Shown here: positions 46,627 through 58,656 of the stretch, in pieces
Position numbering within the stretch: the stretch's first letter is position 1
How the letters are laid out: every line of letters starts with the position of its first letter
Assembly: GCF_034190915.1 (NCBI RefSeq)
Contig: NW_026947507.1
Location: 33,269,001-33,333,000 of the forward strand
Origin: Cavia porcellus
Lineage: Eukaryota > Chordata > Mammalia > Rodentia > Caviidae
Direction of reading: 5' to 3'
Length of the DNA: 64,000 bases
The notes under the pieces: model-generated
Told to the model about the DNA's origin: nothing
Databases searched by the model: none
What the model saw: only the letters and a program-made list of their open reading frames with translations
Position numbers and translations under genes: made by a program

Positions 46627-47055
46627 TGTTGGGAGCCACCACATTGCCGAGCCGCCGCATATAGCGATCATGCAGCCTGTGGTAAAGAGTAAAGCCTGAG
46701 TTAGATTACCCCTCCCATCGAGCACGTTAGTTTCCTGCTTACCGCGTAAACAACCCGCTCAATAATATGTTAGCCAATCAGCTTGCCTTGCTTACTTTAA
46801 TATGATTGGACACTGTATCCGTATATATACTGGTGCCACCCCTGGGGGGAAGTAGAAGCCCGGAAGGAGCCGCGGAGAGCGGACCGGTAGAGGCTTCGGA
46901 GCGAAGCACGGAAGGAGCCGCGGGGAGCGGACCAGAGGAGGCTTCGGCTGGGAGCGATCCCAGGGCAGGCTGTACGGAGAGAAAATAAAAGAAAAGGTTG
47001 TCCACTGCCAGACTTTGTCGTGTGTCCTTCCTGCCGGCCGGGAGCGACATAGACA
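46627..47055 (+). repeat. 3' LTR (429 bp)
   Basis: Same length as the 5' LTR with two differences (46674 and 47051). It ends gacatagaca. The polyadenylation signal aataaa at 46984-46989 would end the proviral transcript. Confidence 0.98.
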
Positions 47056-47061
47056 CCTTCA
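47056..47061. repeat. ERV target-site duplication, right copy (ccttca)
   Basis: Identical to 40206-40211. Sequence beyond it (aaataaaataaaatg) appears to continue the pre-insertion sequence left of the ERV. Confidence 0.97.
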
Positions 47062-47365
47062 AAATAAAATAAAATGAAGTTTGTAAAATTGCTAAGAAGA
47101 GTAACAAATCCATGGCAACAGAAACCTAACACAAAGAAGGTCTGGAAAAATATATGTTAAGGTAGATATTTCCAAGTGGCAAGACAATGAGAATTCTTTT
47201 TCTTTACTTCTTTTGGTTGTATTTTCCATCTTATCAGCAACACCAATACAATGCTTGATAAGGGAAGAAGGAAAAAGGAATTATTTGAGGATAATCCTTA
47301 TAGGATTAATGAGTTCTTTTCTTTTTTATTAGTCCATATTAGCTCTATATAATATTTACACCTCT
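47062..47365. other. Intergenic between the ERV and L1
   Basis: AT-rich, no gene. The first 15 or so bases look like an A-rich L1 tail interrupted by the ERV. Confidence 0.4.
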
Positions 47366-49510
47366 GTGTGGAGTTGGTGCATGTACGAAACACATCCCCA
47401 TGCCTATCACCATGTACTAAATTTAAATCTAACTGGATCAAAGATCTGAATATTAAAACAGAAACACTAAATCTATTGGAAGACAAATTGGGTAGAAACC
47501 TTGAAGACATAGGGGTAGGTAGAGAATTCATGAACAGGACTCAAACCGCACGGGAAATACTTCCCAGAATCAATAACTGGGACCACTTCTTATTAAAAAG
47601 TTTCTGCATGTCAAAAGAAATCTCCAGCATAGTGAAAAGAAAACCCACAAACTGGGAAAAAAATCTTAGCGAACTGCCCCTCAGACAAAGGACTTCTGTC
47701 TAAAACATATAAAGAATTTTAAAAAATCAGACCCCCAAAATTCAAAGATCCAATCCAAAAATGGTCATCTGAGATGAATACGCACTTCTCAGATGAAGAA
47801 ATACAAATGGCAAATAAATACATGAAAAAATGTTCATCATCATTGCTCATTAGAGAAATGCAAATTAAAACCACACTGAGATTCCATCTCACTCCAGAAA
47901 GAATGGCCAGAATCAAGAAAACCAACAACAAATGCTGGAGAGGCTGTGGGGAAAAAGGAACTCTCCTACACTGTTGGTGGGAGTGTAGACTGGTGCAGCC
48001 TTTGTGGAGGTCAGTCTGGAGATTTCTCAAAAAGCTGGGATTGGAAGTCCCATTTGTTCCAGCTATTCCACTTCTAGGCATATTCCCAGAAGAACTGAAA
48101 GCATCATACCACAGTGATATATGTGCACCTATGTTTATAGCAGCACAATTTGTAATAGCCAGATCTTGGAAACAACCCAGGTGTCCATCAACTGAGGAAT
48201 GGATAATACAATGGAGTATTACTCAGCTATAAAGAAGGATCACATTGAGATATTTATCAATAAATGCGCACAGCTTGAGACCATACTCATAAGTGAAATA
48301 AATCAGTCTCGCATGTGTGAATACCGAATAGTTTCCCTAATGTAAGTAATGATTCAAATATATAAAATTATGTGGCAATCATGATTCCCCATTATGTGGC
48401 CTTGAAGCCTTATACAGTTTTCACTTATTAATTGGAATGGTTTTATTCTGAGCTTCTTGATATGGAAATATTTGAAGCTATAGTATGTGAAGTTATATTC
48501 AAATATTTCAAGGAAAAAGACACTATGGTAACTACTATTAAGTCAGGTTATTTGGTGGTGAAGCACTAGGTTGCTGAAACAGTCATGCTTTGACCTGTAT
48601 TGTTATATTGTTATGTCCTCTTTTATCTCAATCTCTCCCTTATTCATTAAAAAATTATTTAGTTATTTTTATGGTTTTTTTAATTAAGGGGAAAAATTTA
48701 AAAAATTAGCAGGATATATTATAGTAACTTTTTTTTATTTCCTATTAACTTGATTTGAAGTCCCGTAATACTCCCACTATCTTGTTTTGACTGATTAGAC
48801 TCTGTTCCATTCTGTATGATAGTATCAAGTTTGAGGGTATAGGCAAGTACTTTGAAGGCAGTAAGATTCACTAAGATGCCCATTCTGGTTTGACTATTAT
48901 CTCCTTTGGAAATCCTGTAATGTTTACAATGTTTAAGTTTTATTGGTCTTGTTCTCTACTGTTTTGTTCAACTTTATAATACCCAATGAGATAGACAATT
49001 CTTTTCAAGGAAGCAAGAGGCATTATGGTAACCATTGTTGATAACCTTGTACTCTGTTTTTACATCATGTACTATGTCTATCCTTGGCTTTGACTGACAG
49101 CTTTGTTTTGCCATATTTGACTTTATTCTCTTCCAAAAAAAAAGTAATAAGAACTAAGGAGTAATAAAACCCCAAATGTGTAAATTTTGTTGTAAAAAAG
49201 AAAGAGAAAAAAAGTGCTCTAAAGGATACAACTGCAAGTGTGTTTAGGGGTGTTAAATAGCTGACCATATTAATGTTTTTGGTTGGATCATTGAACACAA
49301 CTGTTTGCAGTCTCACTGTCTGAATGTCCACTTTGTATGCTTTGATACTGTGACTTGAGCAACTATCTCTGAGATGATAATGTGTAATCTATTAACTGGT
49401 GATTTCTTACTGTTTTTTTTTTGTAGTCTTGTATTACTTGTGCCCTTACACCGCTTAGTTTTGTTTTGTTTTTTCTATTTTTCCTTTTAAATAAAATTTT
49501 TTAAAAAAGA
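47366..49510 (+). mobile_element. 5'-truncated L1 with ORF2 3' end and 3' UTR
   Basis: ORF2 C-terminal coding sequence followed by a long non-coding T-rich region that ends in 'ccttttaaataaaattttttaaaaaag', an L1-like tail. The 5' two thirds of the element is missing. The left edge is approximate. The 3' UTR assignment for 48360-49480 rests on continuity and style, so it is less certain than the coding part. Confidence 0.75.
47400..48240 (+). pseudogene. L1 ORF2 C-terminal remnant
   Basis: ORF2p is the L1 endonuclease/reverse transcriptase; this piece covers only its C-terminal end. Frame 47368-47703 contains the region after RT ('WIKDLN', 'WDHFLLKSF', 'KRKPTNWEK'). Frame 47774-48232 continues it ('[16 protein letters not shown]') with the C-terminal cysteine motif C-x3-C-x7-H-x4-C at 47933-47986 and '[11 protein letters not shown]' near the end. 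The two are in different frames, so at least one indel separates them, and the last codons are disrupted too. Endonuclease and catalytic RT domains are absent, so it is non-functional. Confidence 0.88.
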
Positions 49511-49554
49511 GGAACACTAAGGCTAGATTGCTTCTTCAGAAAAAAAGAAAGAAA

Positions 49555-50155
49555 CACATCTTTCCTTTTTCATCCCCTTTGCCTCTTTTTCTTCCCTCCT
49601 CTATCTCTTCACATCCTTCCCACTAGAGAAAGATCTATCTCCCTACTTCCTATTATCCAGCTTTTATTTTGCTTCTTATTTATAATTTGAGTTTCTCATA
49701 TAAGAGAAAGCATGCAGTATTTAAACTTGTGTGACTTATTTATTTTACTTAACATAATGTTCTCAAGGCACGTTCATAAGTGACACAAGCTTATCTTTCT
49801 TTGTGGCACAATATTATTCCACGGTGTGTAAATACCATATTTTCTTTATCCATTCATCTGCTGATGGATATTGGCTGCTTCCAAGATTTAGCTACTATGA
49901 GTTGTGAACATGGGTTTGCATCTGTAACTCTTTCAGGACGATACTTACAATGGGAGGGAGTAGCTGGGTCAAATGGATACTATAGTTTTAGTTTTTTGAG
50001 GGGTCACCATATTGATTGCCAAAGTGGCTATACTAGTTTACACTCTCATCAGCAATATGGAGGGGTTTTCCCCTGCTGCAGCCTCACCAGCAATTGTTAT
50101 TTTTTGATGTCTTGATGATGGTCACTCTTTCTGAGGTAATGAGTCATTAAATTAG
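49555..50155 (-). mobile_element. L1 ORF2 fragment, minus strand
   Basis: On + it reads as reversed L1 3' ORF2: 'ttattccacggtgtgtaaataccatattttctttatcc', 'attcatctgctgatgg', 'gtagctgggtcaaatgg', 'ccatattgattgccaaagtgg', 'tgatgatggtcactctttctgaggt'. Older and more diverged than the L1 to its left. No usable frame. Confidence 0.8.
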
Positions 50156-50424
50156 TTAGCATCAGATGGATTTTTTAAAGTTAATTTCAAAGTAAACTAT
50201 CTAGGAATTTTAACTTTAATAGAGTTTGGGGGTCCAACTTCTCATTTTGCTGTGTGGAGCTTACTGAAGAAGTCAGACTAAATGGAGAAAGCCTACTTTC
50301 TGAGGTGCTGATTTTCCACCCTCACAACTGTGAGGGCAGACTAATAGCTGGCTCCCTGCTACTGCCCAACATTGCAAGAAAATATTAGACTGCATTTCAC
50401 TAGCCTGAAACAATTCAAAATTTT
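50156..50424. other. Intergenic
   Basis: No gene or element recognised. Confidence 0.4.
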
Positions 50425-50520
50425 AATGTAAGGGCTGGGGATGTGGGTTAGTGGTAGAACACCTGCCAAACATGAGCAAAACCCTAGGTTCCAACCCCAG
50501 TACCAAAAAGAGAAAAAAAC
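50425..50520 (+). mobile_element. ID-type SINE
   Basis: 'gggctggggatgtgggttagtggtagaacacctgcc' followed by 'ggttccaaccccagtacc' and an A-rich tail. A- and B-box regions are recognisable. Confidence 0.82.
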
Positions 50521-52610
50521 AGTGCCGTTCTGATGGATTATGCTTTGCTTTCACATCATTAGTAAGTCAAGAAGTCATAAGTTGAACTGTTATAACTCAG
50601 GGTCCACCTGTAGAGCCTGCTTCTTGACCATCATCAGAGCTGAGCTCAGTATTTGCCCAAGCAGAGATATAAGACAAGCATGGCATCCTCCAGCCCTCTG
50701 CCACCCAGCTAATGGACCTGAGCATGAGCCACATGTCTCCAGGAAGCTCAAACAACTCTGCATGTTACCTGATACAGCTTGGCATCCGCTCACAATCTTC
50801 TGTACCTGGTAGGCATCCTGTTTCCCATAAAGGTTGTTTTACTTCATGGCTACTCTGACACACCAATCAGAATGAGCATGAGGAGGTGGTTTTGGAGTCA
50901 AGAGGCCTGGGTTAAAGTTCTACATCCAATAGTTAATAGCCTTATGACCTGAGGCAAATTGCTTAACTTCACTGGGGCTATCTGGTCACCTGGAATTCTT
51001 GGGTAATAAGACTGCCCATGCTTATATATCATCAAAGAGACCGTGTAGTTACATGCCCTAAATGAACTGAAAAGGGGCCCCGCAGATATATAGAACCACA
51101 GTGATGACTGCCTTTATGTTGATGATTACACAACAGAAACACTTGTTCTTTTTTTCTGGTGGAGGAAACAGGAAATATCAGTGCCACGCTTCTCACTCCA
51201 AGCAGGCAGCCAAGTTTCTTGTCCACATATGATCATTTAAGCACACCACTCCCTCTAAGTAGAAAAACTTTGAAAATAATGCATAATTGGTGTGCATTAT
51301 ACCATTAGTTTGTTTCCACTACAAATTTTGCTTTAGAACAGTGTAGCTGCTCTGAAAGAGAGGCCCTGCTAAATGCTGTGTACATAAATGTCATGAAAAT
51401 AATTCAGATGCACAGTGCTCTACAATGTGACACAAATTACTAAAAGATAAATTATTTTCTTATAGCAGTTAATTAGCACAAATTATAAACTGGATCATAT
51501 TACTCTCTCCAAGCTTTACGCCTCAGACTATTAGCACACTAATCTGAAAAATTCCTAGAATGTCCTCAACCATTTTTCATGTGTCAGAGAAAATTTGGCT
51601 TCTAGAGCCATGTAATTCCAGAGATGAAACTCTACTCTGACTATTTACCCCAGCCAGTGGTTTTTAGTTCTTAGAAAGAAAGAAAAAGACACCATAAAGA
51701 GAGAACTATTATTACTGTGCCTGTTGCAACTATGCATTGTGAAGCAAAAAATCACTGCAATTTTTCAACTGCTTGGCATTTCCAGACCGATTTCTTACAT
51801 AAATCAAAAAAAAAAAAAAAAAAAAAAAAAAGGGAAAAGGAAAAGTCACTGAAGCAGCCACCATAAAACCCTCTTAGGAAAAACCATGTTTCTAAGGAAG
51901 TGTAAAAACCCACACTGGCCTACAAGACTACAAATAATCAGCTCCTTGTATTTCTGTTGTGCAGCACAGTTTATAATTTCACAGATTAGAGAATGCTTTA
52001 CAAGAGCAACAGACCTCACAACCTCCACCTTACAACTGACATAAAACACCCCTCAAAGATAAGTGTCCATTCTCCACTTTACAGATGACCAGTCAATGCC
52101 CCGTGACAAGACATCCCTGACTGGGGCACTATCTGATCCCTCAGGCTTACTGATGGGGGCTTCTTAAAGTTCTCCAAGCCCTAGATCTTTCTTTGGGCTG
52201 TTTTGCTTGAAAAGGTAAGTTGGAGACAGAGAGTTTGTTGGTAAAGTCTCTGAGGTCTGGCTAATGAATTCATACCCATTTAGAGGTCACCAGGATAGCC
52301 ACAGCCACCATCTACACGGGAGACAGATTTTATTTTAAAAACCCTCCTTGGTCTATTGTAGAACAAAATGACAGGCAAAGGCCCAAAGTGGAATGGAGGA
52401 CCTGGCAGGTGTGGTCAATCCCATACACCACATTGGGATTCCCTGGTTGTAAAGCAAATGCTTATCCAGTGTCTTACTGTACTCAGGCTTGTATTTATTG
52501 CACAGGATCCTCAGAAATTAAGTCATACAGGTAAACAGTAACAACAAGAGTATTGTATTAACCTTGTACTAGCTCATTCCCTTCACTCTACAAATTGTCC
52601 TTAAAAATAA
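50521..52610. other. Intergenic, one MIR and a 26-nt A run
   Basis: MIR-like piece at about 50885-51005 ('tttggagtcaagaggcctggg', 'gcaaattgcttaacttcac'). A pure A run lies at 51806-51831. The 51240-51560 stretch is repeat-free with several TAATTA-like and octamer-like motifs. No gene recognised; paired frames on opposite strands (50540-50812 and 50590-50793) are chance. Confidence 0.45.
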
Positions 52611-52614
52611 AGAA

Positions 52615-52790
52615 GAGGCTGGTGTGATGGCACAGGCCTAGAATCCCAGCTTCTCAGGAAGCTGAGGTTAGAGGATTGCAAGTCTGAAGCCAGCCTAACT
52701 CAGCCAGACGCTGTCTCAAAATAAAAGGTAAAAAAAAAAAAAAAGAACGGCTGAGGATACAGCTCAGTGGTAGGAGCCTTCAATCCTGGT
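52615..52790 (+). mobile_element. Dimeric B1-dID SINE
   Basis: A B1-like half ('ggtgtgatggcacaggcctagaatcccagcttctcaggaagctgagg' to 'cgctgtctcaaaa') joined through an A-rich linker to an ID half ('ggctgaggatacagctcagtggtagg'). Confidence 0.88.
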
Positions 52791-52894
52791 AAGGAAAAAA
52801 AGGAAGAAAGGAATGGACAGAAAGGGAGAGAGTGAGGGAGAAAGAGAGACAGAGAGACGGAAAGAGGAAGAGAAGAAGAGAGAGAGAAGAGAAA
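52791..52894 (+). repeat. GA-rich simple repeat after the SINE tail
   Basis: Purine-rich gaga/ggaa runs that probably grew from the SINE tail. Confidence 0.85.
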
Positions 52895-53269
52895 ACTCTC
52901 TTGGCCATGATCTCCCTCTTGTCATCACCCTTTCTCCCTTCTCCTTGTCTTAACTAAGCATTTTGAGAGCACTGTCTATCCCTGCTGACTGCCATCATTA
53001 ATCTCCAGTTGTTCCTGGTAGATCAGTAGCCTGACGTCCATCACCTGCACACCAGCGAAACTATCCTTGCCAAATTTGTCAGGGCCACCATGTGCTAACC
53101 TGGTGAGCACTGCTCTGGACTTAACCTAACTAGGCCAAGACAGATACTCACTGGGCTACGCACTTATAGATAAAACTGCAGCCTCGTCCTGCTCAGAAAA
53201 GATCAAGACTGTTCAATCTGGAAGCCACAGCTAGGCTAATTTAAATGCTACAGCCTCCAAATAGGGTGT
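52895..53269. other. Intergenic
   Basis: No gene recognised. Confidence 0.4.
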
Positions 53270-53815
53270 GGCAATTTTAAAACATGTTGGCAAATGCTTT
53301 GACATTCCTCTCAATTTATCACCTACCACCCTCTCCCCTAAAATCTGGGCCCACCAATAAAGCCCAGCAGAAGTGCTACCAACCCAAGTATGCGAGGCTT
53401 TTTAAAATGACTTCCCAGACAAGTCATAAAGACTGTGTTATATCTCTGCATCTAGTTCTTCTGGGACAGTCACTCTTGGAACCCAGATACCATGGTATGG
53501 AAAAGTCCAGCCAGCCATGGAGTGTCTTATTGAGGAGGGCCATCTGCATAGGAACAAACTCTGGCCATCAGTCCCTGCTGAACTCTCAGTTTGCAGCTAG
53601 CACCAACTGGGCAGCCATGTGCTTAGCCATTTTGGAAAAGAATTCTCCAGCATCTTGTTGGATGCTGCCATTGCACAGAACCCCAACTTTTCATGCCAAG
53701 CTCTTCACAAATTATCCATTTCTGAACTCACTATCCATTTCTAAACTGACTGCCGTTTCAAACTACTGTTTTGGGAAAGCTTGCTATGTAGCAATAGATA
53801 GCTGATATATAACAT
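53270..53815 (+). mobile_element. MLT1-type LTR
   Basis: 'ttctgggacagtcactcttggaacccagataccatg', 'agctagcaccaactgggcagccatgtgc' and the terminal 'ctatgtagcaatagatagctgatat' follow the order of MLT1 LTRs. The 173-codon frame at 53284-53805 lies entirely inside it and is not a host gene. Confidence 0.75.
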
Positions 53816-54288
53816 TATATAAGACTCTGGCTTCTACTGTAAAATTCTACAGGAAAGACCATGGGAAATTTATGTATTAAACTGTAAAATAAGATTTATA
53901 GGAGGGCACTCATTTAGGCAGAGCTCTTGCACTGGAACCCAATAAAACAAACCAAAATGGTGTCATTCATGCTCAAATCCCCCATCACCAAACCACAGTT
54001 AAATTGTTCACTCAGCCTTCCCAGAAGTGAGCAGTGATGACAACTAAACCCCAAACAGGTCAGTCTTAGTCAACAGGTAAGAAAGTTCCCTCTGCTCTTA
54101 CCCTTTTAAGGAAAGAACCCCCACAGTAACCTGATGCTAACCAACCCATTTTCTGTATTATGCTGTTTCTTTGCTACTGCCTGACCTACTTTACAAAAAC
54201 TGTGACCAGTACAGCGCCTTTTCTAAATCTTTAGACTTGATTGTTCCCAGTTCATGAATCACCAAACATCAAAAGCAATTGGATTATT
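53816..54288. other. Intergenic
   Basis: No gene recognised. Confidence 0.4.
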
Positions 54289-54300
54289 AAATTAAACTTG

Positions 54301-54384
54301 CGGGGGCTAGGATTAGGTCAGCGGCATAAGCACCTGCCTTGTAAGCAGGCAGTCGTGAGTTCGATCCCCGGTACTGATAAAAAA
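54301..54384 (+). mobile_element. ID SINE, full length, with TSD
   Basis: 'cgggggctaggattaggtcagcggcataagcacctgcc' and an intact B box 'gagttcgatccccggtac', then a short A tail. The target duplication aaattaaacttg lies at 54289-54300 and 54385-54396 (exact). It looks like a young copy. Confidence 0.92.
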
Positions 54385-54396
54385 AAATTAAACTTG

Positions 54397-55935
54397 TGGC
54401 AATTTTTTAAACAAAATCCATATATAAAACATAATAAGATGTTTTAGGTTCAATTGAGAAACTGCAAGTATAATTTTATCTGAATCTTAATAAAATTGTG
54501 ATTTGAAAAAAGGTTGTAAGCATTTCTTTGTAAATATTTCCTAATAAGGACCAGGTAATTAATATATGAATACTATTGAAATTAATTTCTAAAGTTATTG
54601 AAAATATAAATGTATCTCTTTCCCTTTCAGAAGGCAACACTGACCAAATTTAAACTATTTTAAAACTTTATTATCCAGATTAATTACATCATTATAAATT
54701 GATCCATTTCTATAATCTAATCCAGATCCCAAAACATAGATATTTCTATTTCAGGTCTTAATTCTCCATTTCTGCAAAAGAAACAAGAAAGAAGCTTCTG
54801 GAAGTGTGATATATAGAACTACTGAATAGTAAAATAGCTCACGTGTCTCCTAATTCAGAATGTTACTACAGTTTCCCAAAATGAAAAACTAAAAACCTCA
54901 CATAAAACAGATTTTTTCTTCTATAACTAAAGCCCACTTGTAATAAACTATACGAGATTTTCAAATTTGCTTGATCATAACAGCGCTCTTTAAAAATACA
55001 TGTCTGAAATTCATATCTGCAGTTTGCAGACAAAACAATAAAGATGCTCTGAATTAATAATTGATGTGTGATTTAAATACAGTAGGGAAGGAGACGGTGC
55101 ACCATAAACCATCCCACCTTTTTATCCTCCAAGCCCCAGGACTTCCTTCTTTGGTGGGAATTAGGTAGACTTCATTGCTTAGTTGTCTGAGATCAGGGTT
55201 GCAGAGAGGAATTCACTGCTCTATGAAGGTCACAGGTGATGGCGATAGCAGCCATCAGGATAGGAGCCTGGCTTCTTAAAACTCTAGTAGGTTTGTTATG
55301 CAACAAAATATCAGGCAATAGACATACCTGTGGGGGAAGAAAAGAGCTCTGAGTCTCGAAATAAATGTTCCCTCCACATTGCAAGTGATCAGAGCAGGTG
55401 TCCAGTAAGTCCCTGGAAAGGTCCTAAACAGCCCAGCCAGCTGTACACAAGCCCTCGTACTGACTGCCACCATACGGAGCCCAATCTCATGGCTTCATAC
55501 ATCCTAGCCAGATCAGCCAATAGGCATTTGTACCTATAAATAAAAGATCACTCAACAAACAAGGCCCACTTCTTAAAAGACACAAACACACACACACACA
55601 CACACATTGGTTTTCACAAAGAACACAATTTAAGAAACACAATCACTAGGGTTAAAAGAGAAAACTATAAATTTCACAGATGGCCAGTGGGCTGGCCCAC
55701 TGAAGATAGAAGCCACCTGGTCCTGCAGTACTGAACCCTTGATGATGGAACAGGTCTGAGCATCAGACATAGATGACACAGGGAGACACACGCAGCAGAC
55801 CCAAGAAAGGACCTCCCTCCTATGACTTCTTCCTAGCTACCTGGCGTGAACTGGTGACTTGGCCTCATTAAGCCTAAGACCTTCTGCTGTAAAATGGAGA
55901 TAACAATACCTGTCCCAAACCTTAGAAAGTGCATG
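54397..55935. other. Intergenic with a short (CA)n run
   Basis: A (CA)n microsatellite at about 55585-55606 and a weak MIR piece at about 55855-55920. No gene recognised. Confidence 0.45.
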
Positions 55936-55939
55936 TGCA

Positions 55940-56110
55940 ATGACTAAGTGTGTCCCCGGGAACCAGTGAAAATGCAAATTCCTAAGCTTCACCCCAAGCC
56001 CATACATTAAAGAGTGTGAGAGGACTTAGGTTCAGGAGCTACCGGCACTAAACAGACTCCCCCACTCCAGGAGATTCTGATCCCTGTCCAAGTTTAAGCA
56101 CCACTGTGCT
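55940..56110 (+). mobile_element. MER5-like DNA transposon remnant
   Basis: 'gtgaaaatgcaaattcctaagcttcaccccaagcc' and the end 'ggagattctgatccctgtccaagtttaagcaccactg' match the MER5 order. Possibly carries an internal insertion around 55995-56050. Confidence 0.6.
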
Positions 56111-56943
56111 ACTAATGTCTTTAAGCATCACTATCATTGTTAACAAAGATTCCACCTCATCACTTCTCCACAATGCAGGTGATACAATGCTCTGCTTCAC
56201 GTGGGTTCCAGGTCCATATCACCACTGAAGGTGATGACAATGGTGATGGGGATGAGTGACTGGGCTGACAAAAACGGAACAGGAAGAAGAAGAAGCCTTA
56301 ATTCATGGCTGAGCATGTATATATGGCTAACTCAGAAGGCTGTGTCCTTTTTTAGCCTTCCAGGACAAAAAGTGAAGTTCTGTTTTATATAGAATTTTAT
56401 TTTATATTCATCATAATAGAATTTCCCTTAGTTCATCCAAAGAGCCACTTAAAAGATTTTTTGGAGCCCTGGTCAAAAGTACAGCTGCTAAGACTTTACA
56501 TGTTAGAAACAATCTAACAAAGAATGCCCAGATCTTGCAAAGGACCAACAACCACCCCAAAAACTGGCTTCCCAAAGGCCAGAGAATAAGCACCCATTTA
56601 ATAAGACAAGGGCTCTGGGAGGATGAAGACACAAGCCCAAGCCTTGGAAGATCCAGTGGCTCTCAGGCTCTGGATTCCGTATCACTGCACAGAAGCCTGG
56701 CTCTGTACCCGCAGGATGATTCCTTAGGTCACTGTCATCCATCAGCATTCCTGCCCCAACCCCTCCAGCCCTGACTCTGTCTCATGCCCACAAACCAGTC
56801 CCCTGCCTACTTGCTGTTTCATCCATTCCCTGCAAACTAGCTTTTCTAGACTGACTTGCCTCTTAGCTGCACTTAGATTTAGATGGAAGCCAGAGTAGCT
56901 CTTCCCCTCCTTCCCTCTGCTGTGAATGACCTCTTTGACAACA
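56111..56943. other. Intergenic
   Basis: Overlapping frames on both strands (56411-56632, 56503-56748, 56535-56774) with no domain; not called. Confidence 0.4.
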
Positions 56944-57469
56944 GTATTATGATTTGAATGTGTCCCTCAATGCTCATTTCCAATGCACGGGTTGAGAGGT
57001 GGGATCATGATTGGATTCTGAGGGCTCTGCTCGCATGAACAGATGAATAGATTAATTATGGGAATGGGTTCATGACAGAGTAAGTGTGCTCCTGATAAAG
57101 AAAAAGTGCAGTTGGTAGGGGTGGTACATGCCTGTAATCCCAGCAACTTGAGAGACTGAGCAAAGAAAATGTCAAATTTGAGACCATCCTGAGCAATTGA
57201 GAAAGACCTTGTCCCCCGATGAAATTTTATAAAGGCTGCACATGTAGCTCATGGTTCCCACTATTTAAAAAAATTACATATATATGACTTTGGGGTTCGC
57301 CTCCCTTTCCTCCTCTCAGGTCTCCTCACCTTCCTTCATGGGATGATAGCCCCTTGACTTTAGACTTCACAGCTGCCTGAACTGTTACCCAAGTAAATTT
57401 CTGCTCCTTGTAAATTACCCAGGCCATGATGTTCCCTTAATGCAGCAGCACAAACAGACCAAGACAAGT
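56944..57469 (+). mobile_element. MaLR/MLT-type LTR interrupted by a SINE
   Basis: Left part 'tattatgatttgaatgtgtccctcaatgctc', right part '...gcagcagcacaaacagaccaagaca' with 'ttgtaaattacccaggc' before it. These are the two ends of one MaLR-type LTR. The interior from about 57109 to 57270 is a dimeric SINE. Confidence 0.65.
57109..57270 (+). mobile_element. Dimeric B1-dID SINE inside the LTR
   Basis: 'ggggtggtacatgcctgtaatcccagcaacttgagagactgag' (B1-like) to 'gaccttgtccccc', then a decayed ID half ('aaaggctgcacatgtagctcatggttcc'). No clear target duplication. Confidence 0.75.
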
Positions 57470-58656
57470 GGCTTTTTCTCCTTCATAATTCCACCAGCCA
57501 GGCCTCCCACCACAGCCTCAAGCGCTTCTGGGATCCTCCATGTGGATCCAACTCTTGGCCCTTGGTGATACCAACTCTCTTTGTTCCAGTAGACTTTGCG
57601 GTCATCGTGGTTTCCTGCTGTGTTAATCTCTGAAGACCTCATCCTACACAGTTTGGTTTTTCAGCTCTTCTAAATACCATTTAAGTCCTTATACAAAAGC
57701 ACTTCTGTCTGATTGCATAAGCATGACTAATTCATCCTTCTTTCATATTGCAGTCTTGGCCATGACTTCCCTGATGCTTACCCATCTGACTCAGTATCTT
57801 CTCCAAGATTTTTCTCAGAATGCTCTCCTCCCCATTCACATCTAAATCTTTAGTTCTTACTTCGTGAACAAACACCAGTCCCATGAAACTGTACCCTGAC
57901 AGTAGCCAACACCCTGGCCACCTAAACCTCAGACCCATTTAACTCCAGGTCTCCTGGGATCAGCCACTTTCTACTTCTATCTACCCCTCTCTGAACTCAT
58001 AAACACCATTAAGTGACTAATTAGGTAGAAGGAAATTTTCTACTAGAAATCACTATGTAACTGGCCTCAAACTAACCTGATATTTTCCTTTTGGCTACAA
58101 AGACACAACAGATGCATAAACTAAAGTCAGAACACAATGTTCCAGTAAAGGATTATGCTTTTGGCAATGACCCACATAAATGCAGTAAGTACAGAATGAA
58201 AGTCCTTCCTGATGCCTCTTGTTTTGTAGTGACTGGTTTCCATTTCAGGTCTCCCATTCTGAAAGAGATTGTTGTATGATCCTTAGCAACCAACTTCAGA
58301 AAGTTCAATTCTCTTAATTAATGTTTCAAAAAGTTGAAAACACGAGTAAAAAAGAGAGAGCTGCATTTAATGAAAATCATGGTGCTGCTGACTCAGAATT
58401 AGAGCCAGGACTAACAAACACAATAACTTTCCTAAGCATACAAACACTATTATTTATATACGTAGCTTTGAAAAAATTCATTTAGATAGTGCCCATGAGG
58501 TCATCTAGTATAGAGAAGGACATGGATGTCCTTAAATGTTGAATAAACTGCTCAAGGTGATCAACAATCTTAATTTGGACCTCTAAACCCTTCCTTAGTT
58601 GCTCGGCTATGGTTTTCCCTTAAGGAAATGCAGGCAGCAATCTCAAGAAAAAGCAT
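57470..58656. other. Intergenic
   Basis: No gene recognised. Confidence 0.4.

Larger units (their letters stand above)
40212..47055 (+). mobile_element. Young env-less betaretrovirus-like endogenous retrovirus (6844 bp)
   Basis: Full-length provirus: LTR, primer site, splice donor, gag, dUTPase-protease, pol (RT, RNase H, integrase), a CTE-like RNA motif, polypurine tract, LTR, and exact 6-bp target duplications. The order and motifs put it in class II. The LTRs differ at two of 429 positions, so insertion was recent in evolutionary terms. A recognisable env gene is absent. It is more GC-rich than the flanking DNA. Two coding breaks are visible (an in-frame TAG near the start of gag, and a frame break in RT), so this copy cannot make complete Gag or Pol by itself. 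Such copies are often mobilised by intact relatives, which is inference here. Confidence 0.98.

Noticed and set aside
46308..46664. 118-codon frame after pol as an env or accessory gene
   Set aside because: It overlaps the CTE-like motif and runs into the 3' LTR, with no signal peptide, fusion peptide or membrane segment.
53284..53805. 173-codon open frame on the + strand
   Set aside because: It lies entirely within an MLT1-type LTR.
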